From Prostheceraeus crozeri (lineage: Eukaryota > Platyhelminthes > Polycladida > Euryleptidae), in NCBI GenBank assembly GCA_907163375.1, contig CAJQUW010000632.1:41614-105613 (forward strand): a stretch of DNA of 64,000 nucleotides, read 5' to 3'. Each line of letters starts with the position of its first letter. The stretch's first letter is position 1. The position numbers and the translations under genes are program-made. The notes under the pieces were generated by a model. It made no database searches, was not told where the DNA came from, and was given only the letters and a program-made list of their open reading frames with translations. This document shows, one piece after another, positions 58,670-64,000 of the stretch.

Positions 58670-59767
58670 ATAATAATAACTAAACAAGTCTTTCAACGCA
58701 CAAAATTATTATACTAAAATCGATTTCGCCGGTCCGGCCTGGTCACTTAGTACATAAACAAATCTTACTGATATAATAGAGATCAAATGCTAAATCATTT
58801 GAAATCATAGAACTTTAACATCACAAAAATCAAAGAGATAGAAATAATAGAAATGAAGTCCTAGCACAGTATAATGGTGAAAATCAATTTCTACAGTCAC
58901 TGTCGGTACATTGGCCTGATTCCATTCGCTTTTTTTGTTCATTAATATTTTTGAGGCTTGTATGCTGTTTTTGATGTTAATGGCTTCCGATATTTGTCGT
59001 TCCATGGCGTTGTTGTGGTGTATGCTCTTCACATTTATCTTAAATTTCTGTTCTTGTTGCTCATGTACCTCTTTACAATGTTTCCAAAGTACTGATCCTT
59101 CTTTCCTTTCCTTGTATTGTTTCCAGTGTTCATTGCCTCTCAGCTTTGCAGTTCTTGCCGTCTCTCCAATGTAAACTCCCTCACAGCTTTCGCATATTAT
59201 TTCATACGTCCTTGTTCTTTACACTTCCCTTTACCATCACTGTCGCATACGAAGCATTCATTTTCTCTACATTTTGTTGATTTGAATGGATCTGATTTTT
59301 GTAATTTTCGTTTCAATGTTTCTCCTGATTTCTCAATCACCTTTATTTTCACTCCACTCCTCTTTATTACTTTCTGACATTCTTTCTTTAATGTTGAGTT
59401 AGGCGTCGCCTGAATGAATAGGACACTATCATACTCATTTCTTTTATACCACTTTGTCTTTTTCTTTTGTTTTTCTCTATTTCTTTCCGATCGCTTCCAT
59501 GCTCTTGGTCGGTATAGTGGTCTGGTTCCGTTTCTGTCATCTTCGAGCAATTTATTGTATGCATTCAATGCCGATTTCGTTATTTCTGTTCTGAATTTTC
59601 TGTTGTATACAGAATATTGTAGTCTTTTGTTCATTTCTGTTAGATGTTTTGCGGTTTCCGCCCATTGTAAATGTTGGCTACAATTTAACATTATTCTTAG
59701 CATTTGCTGTGTTAGTATTGTTCTTTTTGTTGTCATCGACATCGCTGTCCTTGCATGTACAAGCATG
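58649..59767 (-). mobile_element. Second Penelope-like fragment (GIY-YIG end), inserted in the LINE
   Basis: 1,119 bp flanked by TGAAGAATGTG. On the minus strand it encodes the linker and GIY-YIG end of a PLE of a different lineage from the one at 22440-23188. Then comes a 3' tail that includes the hairpin GCCGGACCGGC followed by GAAA near 58727-58741. It is 5'-truncated at 59767. Confidence 0.75.
58805..59766 (-). pseudogene. PLE linker and GIY-YIG endonuclease region
   Basis: The first part (59766-59197) is a charged linker ending in a zinc-type Cys cluster (CRENECFVCDSDGKGKC). The second part, near 59190-58805 in another frame, reads YEIICESCEGVYIGETARTAK (GIY-YIG core), EHWKQYKERK, LWKHCKEVH and a C-terminal MERQISEAI helix typical of the end of the domain. 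The change of frame between the two parts makes this copy inactive. Confidence 0.7.
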
Positions 59768-60148
59768 TGAAGAATGTGAACCCTCGTAAATCACCGGGTT
59801 CAGACAATATACCATCCCTTGTCTGGTCAAAGTTAGTTGACAGTGTCTCCAGACCCTTAACGATGCTGTTCAACTCTTGCCTCAAAGCTGCAGATTTGCC
59901 TCTGTATTGGAAGCGTGCCGACGTGATTCCACTCCCAAAATCATCTCCTCCAAGACTTGCAGAAATAAGGCCAATATCTCTCCTTCCAATACCCGAGCGA
60001 ATATTTGAGAAGAGTCTACTTAAGAGAATCAAATCTGAGTTCCCTACACGCTTCGACCGTGGTCAGTTCGGTTATCGTCCCAAGGGATCCACAGTATGTG
60101 CCATAATTGAGCTAGACAATTTTTTGACAACAAGTCTTCAGGAGCCTG
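59768..60148 (+). CDS. LINE ORF2 piece: start of reverse transcriptase
   Basis: Reads NPRKSPGSDNIPSLVW (RT motif 0/1), LPLYWKRADVIPLPK, RPISLLPIPERIFEK (motif 2) and FGYRPKGST (motif 2a), then runs into Polinton C at 60149. Its first residues repeat the target duplication of the inserted PLE. Confidence 0.8.
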
Positions 60149-60754
60149 AGTAGTAAGGAAGTGACAAACACCAGATAGCGCAAGATGGCCGCCATCGCTG
60201 ACTCCCCCCCCCTCTGGAACGGCAGAGTGTCGTGGTCGGCCGCCGTGGTGCTTCGGGTCTGAGTCCCCCCCCCCTCTGGAACGACAGAGTCTGTCGTGGT
60301 GTGCCGACCAGGTGGGTTCACAACATGTTCGCTGACTCCCCCCCTCTGGAACGACAGAGTGTGAGACTCGGATGTGTTGGTCTCGTATGGGTTGACGTGA
60401 CCGACCGCCAGGATTAGTGTTGAGGCTATAGTGTGTGATGTTTTTGGTGCAATCTGCTGAATGTTGGGTTGTAAATGGGTTGTTTCGAGTGGAAGGAGTG
60501 TTCGGATGAGAAAACGGAGTCCAGATTCGGAATCTACGTGAAATTTTGGGTTAGGAAGGATGTTTCCAGCGAAATCGGAGAGAAAAAATTTTCAACATTT
60601 TTCGAAAAAACGACAGAGTTAGAATTTGGGATGTTTTGGTGTGTAGCGCCCAAACGAAGCATCGGATGAGAAAACGGAGGCCAGATTCGGAATCTACGTG
60701 AAATTTTGGGTTAGGAAGGATGTTTCCAGCGAAATCGGAGAGAAAAAATTTTCG
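60149..60754 (+). repeat. Left terminal repeat of Polinton C
   Basis: Carries the CAAGATGGCCGCCAT block and three C-tract/CTCTG-CAGAG modules (near 60204, 60267 and 60341), as in copy B. It also has a duplicated AAACGGA-CCAGATTCGGAATC segment at about 60510 and 60675. Confidence 0.8.
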
Positions 60755-61860
60755 GCTGACGTCCCCCCCCCCCCTCTGGACAGCTTGCTTCGATTTTGGC
60801 TTCCAGTGGACGGATTTTTGTCGTGCGATAGCTCGTTTGAAAGCTAAGAGTGAGACAAATTCAGTGAAACAATCGGCTTGTTCCTATCTGTCTTCGTTCA
60901 AAAGTTAGAGCGGTTACAAGATTTTAGGTCGGAGCTCGCTTACCTGAAAAAATCTTAGTGTCAGAGTGACTTTGTATGGGTAAAAATTTGAAAATTTTCC
61001 AAAGTGTGGAATTTCGACCTGGGACCGTCACCAAAACATTTTTCATCAAATTCTGAAATTTCGCTGACGTCCCCCCCCCCTCTGGACAGCTTGCTTCGAT
61101 TTTGGCTTCCAGTGGACGGATTTTGTCGTGCGATAGCTCGTTTGAAAGCTAAGAGTGAGACAAATTCAGTGAACAATCGGCTTGTTCCTATCTGTCTTCG
61201 TTCAAAAGTTAGAGCGGTTACAAGATTTTAGGTCGGAGCTCGCTTACCTGAAAAAATCCTAAGTGTCAGAGTGACTTTGTATGGGTAAAATTTTGAAAAT
61301 TTTCCAAAGTGTGGAATTTCGACCTGGGACCGTCACCAAAACATTTTTCATCAAATTCTGAAATTTCACTGACGTCCCCCCCCCTCGGGAGAGCTCGCTT
61401 CGATTTTGGCTTCCAGTGGACGGATTTTGTCGTGCAATAGCTCGTTTGAAAGCTAAGAGTGAGACAAATTCAGTGAAACAATCGGCTTGTTCCTATCTGT
61501 CTTCGTTCAAAAGTTAGAGCGGTTACAAGATTTTAGGTCGGAGCTCGCTTACCTGAAAAAATCCTAAGTGTCAGAGTGACTTTGTATGGGTAAAATTTTG
61601 AAAATTTTCCAAAGTGTGGAATTTCGACCTGGGACCGTCACCAAAACATTTTTCATCAAATTCTGAAATTTCGCTGACGTCCCCCCCCCCCCCTCTGGAC
61701 AGCTTGCTTCGATTTTGGCTTCCAGTGGACGGATTTTGTCGTGCGATAGCTTGTTTGAAAGCTAAGAGTGAGACAAATTCAGTGAAACAATCGGCTTGTT
61801 CCTATCTGTCTTCGTTTAGATGTGAGACGCCATTTAAGATTTTGGGACATTGGTGAAAAA
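60755..61860 (+). repeat. Subterminal tandem array of Polinton C, about 305-bp units
   Basis: Units begin at the CTGACGTC plus C-tract at 60755, 61063, 61368 and 61673 (spacing 305-308). Each holds CTGGACAGCTTGCTTCG or a close variant, a TTGAAAGCTAAGAGTGAGAC block and CACCAAAACATTTTTCATC. The same unit is seen inverted at 45104-45974. Confidence 0.88.
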
Positions 61861-61974
61861 CGACAGAGTTAGAATTTGGGACGTTTTGGACTCTAGCTTC
61901 AAAACGAAGCATCGGATTGGAAAACAGAGACCAGATTTGGAATCAGCTTGATGTTATTGTCCAATGAGGATCAT

Positions 61975-62008
61975 CATCCAATGAGAATCAAGCATTTCTT
62001 TATAAATT
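61975..62008 (+). promoter_or_regulatory. CCAAT-TATA promoter module, copy C left-end unit
   Basis: CATCCAATGA (61975-61984), 16 nt, TATAAATT (62001-62008). Same geometry as in the other copies. Confidence 0.7.
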
Positions 62009-62169
62009 GCGAGCCTTCCACAGTGAGAATCATTCCATCGTTGAATCACACGAGTGCTGACGCACATTTTCTCTCTCTCTAGTTCCCTGTTCTATTACCC
62101 AACTAAAATGGTAAGTCGCTACTTCCCTCCCTCTCCTCCCTTGAACGTAAACTTAATACAATCTTTTTT

Positions 62170-62884
62170 TCATTTTCAGGCATCTACTCCATCTGCTGCA
62201 CTAGTAGGACAAAATGGCGGTCAAACGTTACAAGGTTCGCTACGGTCAGATCATCTACAACTGAGGCCAGTGGAAGAAACATCCAAGGTACATAATCCTA
62301 CACCGCTACAGCGTAAATTTAAACAAGCCTTGCGTTATGATGATCATAGCGTAGTACTCCAAACGGGAATGCTCCCTTCCACGGATGTCAAGATAATGCA
62401 CAATCAGTATGGGGACTACATACTGATCCCCGTGAGTCCGTACATTCGCCACCAACTTGATATTATTGAGGAGTACGTGACATTAAATATGGACATTCCT
62501 ACTCCTCTTGCTCAAGAGTGGAAGGCGAGAGATGACAAGGATACTCCCTATAGAAAGATTTGGGATGGTAATCACATTTGCCTACCTGTATCACATTGGT
62601 GTACTTACTATAAGAAGGATGGAGATCATTCAATACCCATCAGATGTGATGAGCTCGGAGAAGGTACTTGGGATATCCTTTTCAAAGTGAATGGGCTATA
62701 TTATGGTCGACACAAGGATAATAAAATAGCCTCTCTCTCCATGCATATGGAATCCATTTTATATATTCCGAAACCACCCAACGTGGACGACATAATTGAT
62801 CAAATCCTTAACAGCAGTGGTACGAAGCGCAAGTCGGAGAAGAATGCTACATCAAAACGCAAATCAAAGAAGGAGAATTACTAG
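62170..62884 (+). CDS. Left-end Polinton protein of unknown function, copy C
   Basis: Nearly identical to 24135-24839, with the same Lys/Arg/Ser tail and a candidate leader intron just upstream ending TTTTCAG near 62180. Confidence 0.6.
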
Positions 62885-62917
62885 TCCTTTCCTACTCTAC
62901 CCTATGACAATTCGCTT

Positions 62918-63043
62918 ATGTGCTTTGAGTGTCGTAGACGTGGTCTTATTAGATACATTTTACTTCTTCGTTGCCATCATATCATTTGTGTATTTTGTCG
63001 TGAAAAGCATCGATGTAATTCTTCATTTTGTAATATGTTATAG
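62918..63043 (+). CDS. Small Cys/His protein, copy C
   Basis: 41-codon frame with CFEC and RCHH-IICVFC, as in copies A and B. Confidence 0.4.
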   Translation: MCFECRRRGLIRYILLLRCHHIICVFCREKHRCNSSFCNML

Positions 63044-63094
63044 AACGTTTCTTAGATGTGTAAATTTCCGTTTTAGGCTTCTATCATCATTTTT

Positions 63095-63625
63095 ATGGAT
63101 TGTGAGGGTGAACCTGTACAGGAGCTCAGTGCTATTGCTATGAACAATTGGACATATCAGATTGTTAGTGTCTATCATCAACATGCCAACTGTGATCCCA
63201 ATGTTGATCAATGGGCGAGAAAACACATTCATGGACTTAATCTGAAATATTTGCAAGACTATGGCTTTTCTTGTGAGAGTGCTCTTCTTATTGACTTTAA
63301 ACGATGGTTAGCTGCTTTCAATGTTATACGCATCTTTTGTAATAATCCTGGTAAGGAGAGGAAAGTATTTCCCAATCTAATCATTGATGATATTTTGCTC
63401 CCGCCTTGGGATAGTAGAGTGAATCAACATTATCATGAAGTCACGAAACGTTTTAAGGATTTGTGTGTTCCTATTTTGTCTGTTCGTTGTAGTAGCTACG
63501 TTCATAACCAATGCTTCTTTCCTCCTTACCTCAACACTGCCAAAGTCCTGTATGGTTATCATTGCTCGCTGTATGATAGTTATCAGCTGTATCTATTTTA
63601 TCTCTTTCAAACCATTGATTTATAA
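63095..63625 (+). CDS. DEDDh-like exonuclease-fold protein, copy C
   Basis: 176 residues, identical by eye to the copy B protein, including DCE at the start and HCSLYD near the end. Confidence 0.6.
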   Translation: MDCEGEPVQELSAIAMNNWTYQIVSVYHQHANCDPNVDQWARKHIHGLNLKYLQDYGFSCESALLIDFKRWLAAFNVIRIFCNNPGKERKVFPNLIIDDILLPPWDSRVNQHYHEVTKRFKDLCVPILSVRCSSYVHNQCFFPPYLNTAKVLYGYHCSLYDSYQLYLFYLFQTIDL

Positions 63626-63713
63626 TGCATGCTTGTTACCGTTATTCAATAAATTTTACTATGAGAAAGAGTTGTTGTTTTCATGCAATGGATGGGTTAG
63701 TTAAAGGGCGATC

Positions 63714-64000
63714 ATGTCTTTCTCAAACGACTGCGGAACATTACGTTTTCATAGGCAAAGTTTAAAAGGAGCTGTTCAAGATTATGTGATAAATTTTCAT
63801 AAAGATGAGACCGACATCGAAGCAGTGGTCGATGATGCTAGCACTCTATTTCTAGAGTTAATGAATACATTCTCTGATAGCATTGTCATGGCGCGATTAG
63901 TTGCGAAAATTAAGTTTAGTCATTTTGGAAAGGAAGAGGTGGAAAGTCGCTCTTTCCATTTTGCTTCTTATTCAATGGAAGTGGTAGATCACCCCGAAGA
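63714..64000 (+). CDS. PolB N-terminal-domain-like protein, copy C (runs off the window)
   Basis: Matches 25670-25975 and 3152-3469, with the strand MARLVAKIKFSHF visible. The 3' end is outside the window. Confidence 0.45.
   Translation, partial: MSFSNDCGTLRFHRQSLKGAVQDYVINFHKDETDIEAVVDDASTLFLELMNTFSDSIVMARLVAKIKFSHFGKEEVESRSFHFASYSMEVVDHPE

Larger units (their letters stand above)
57790..60148 (+). mobile_element. LINE (APE/RT type), interrupted twice
   Basis: One LINE in two pieces, 57790-58648 and 59768-60148, separated by a PLE insertion with an 11-bp target duplication and cut at the right by Polinton C. The protein pieces join logically across the PLE, at the start of the RT domain. 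Clade CR1/Jockey-like by motif style. Confidence 0.8.
60149..64000 (+). mobile_element. Polinton (Maverick) copy C, left-hand part, cut by the window end
   Basis: Starts AGTAGTAAGG inside LINE RT sequence; the preceding six bases, AGCCTG, would be the target duplication. Gene order matches copy B: left-end gene, small Cys/His protein, exonuclease-like protein, PolB-N-like protein. The exonuclease-like protein looks identical to that of copy B, so the two are recent relatives. Perhaps one or two breaks are visible in this part; the rest lies outside the window. Confidence 0.9.

Overview
The window is animal nuclear DNA, AT-rich and crowded with transposable elements. It holds no convincing host single-copy gene. 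It carries parts of three closely related Polinton (Maverick) virus-like elements, two GIY-YIG Penelope-like retroelement (PLE) fragments, LINE fragments of at least three kinds, a tRNA-derived SINE family, a Tc1/mariner relic and a MITE-like repeat. Short GT-AG introns of 59-68 nt in the Polinton units, and a LINE tail resembling ones common in worm genomes, suggest an invertebrate. I cannot name the phylum from sequence alone. Layout: 1-5887 is Polinton copy A, reversed and cut by the window edge. 5888-22440 is host intergenic DNA with scattered repeats: LINE pieces near 6.8-7.4 kb and 9.1-9.7 kb, three SINEs near 8.5, 11.2 and 14.7 kb, a MITE at 9.73-9.88 kb, 91-bp tandem repeats near 17.9 kb and a Tc1-like transposase relic at 20.6-21.3 kb. 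22440-23188 plus 56880-57702 are the two halves of one PLE, split by Polinton copy B. Copy B runs 23195-56879 and is bounded by a 6-bp target duplication GTTCAG and inverted terminal repeats beginning AGTAGTAAG. 57790-60148 is a LINE interrupted by a second GIY-YIG PLE fragment (58649-59767, 11-bp target duplication). From 60149 to the window end is Polinton copy C, inserted in that LINE. Copy B looks essentially whole. Rightward from its left end it encodes a left-end protein, a DEDDh-like exonuclease, two Cys/His RING-type proteins, a stand-alone relative of the PolB N-terminal domain, basic virion-core-like proteins, the packaging ATPase, a chromodomain integrase, the double jelly-roll major capsid protein, the adenain-type protease and two large paralogous late proteins. 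Leftward it encodes two PC4-like paralogues followed by a protein with two TATA-binding-protein (TBP) repeats, a protein-primed family-B DNA polymerase and several accessory proteins. The most interesting observation is the TBP-like protein at 31684-32229. It sits in a small leftward cluster with the PC4-like paralogues, and the element carries a recurrent promoter module: CATCCAATGA, exactly 16 nt, then a TATA box. The module occurs at the left-end unit in all three copies and at the PolB unit of copy B. Together these suggest a Polinton with its own transcription-initiation factors. Two other features stand out. One is a 10,465-base run of G broken only by single Ts inside the right terminal repeat of copy B, either an assembly artefact or an extreme expansion of a native G-tract. 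The other is a set of C-tract plus CTCTG/CAGAG hairpin modules in the terminal repeats.
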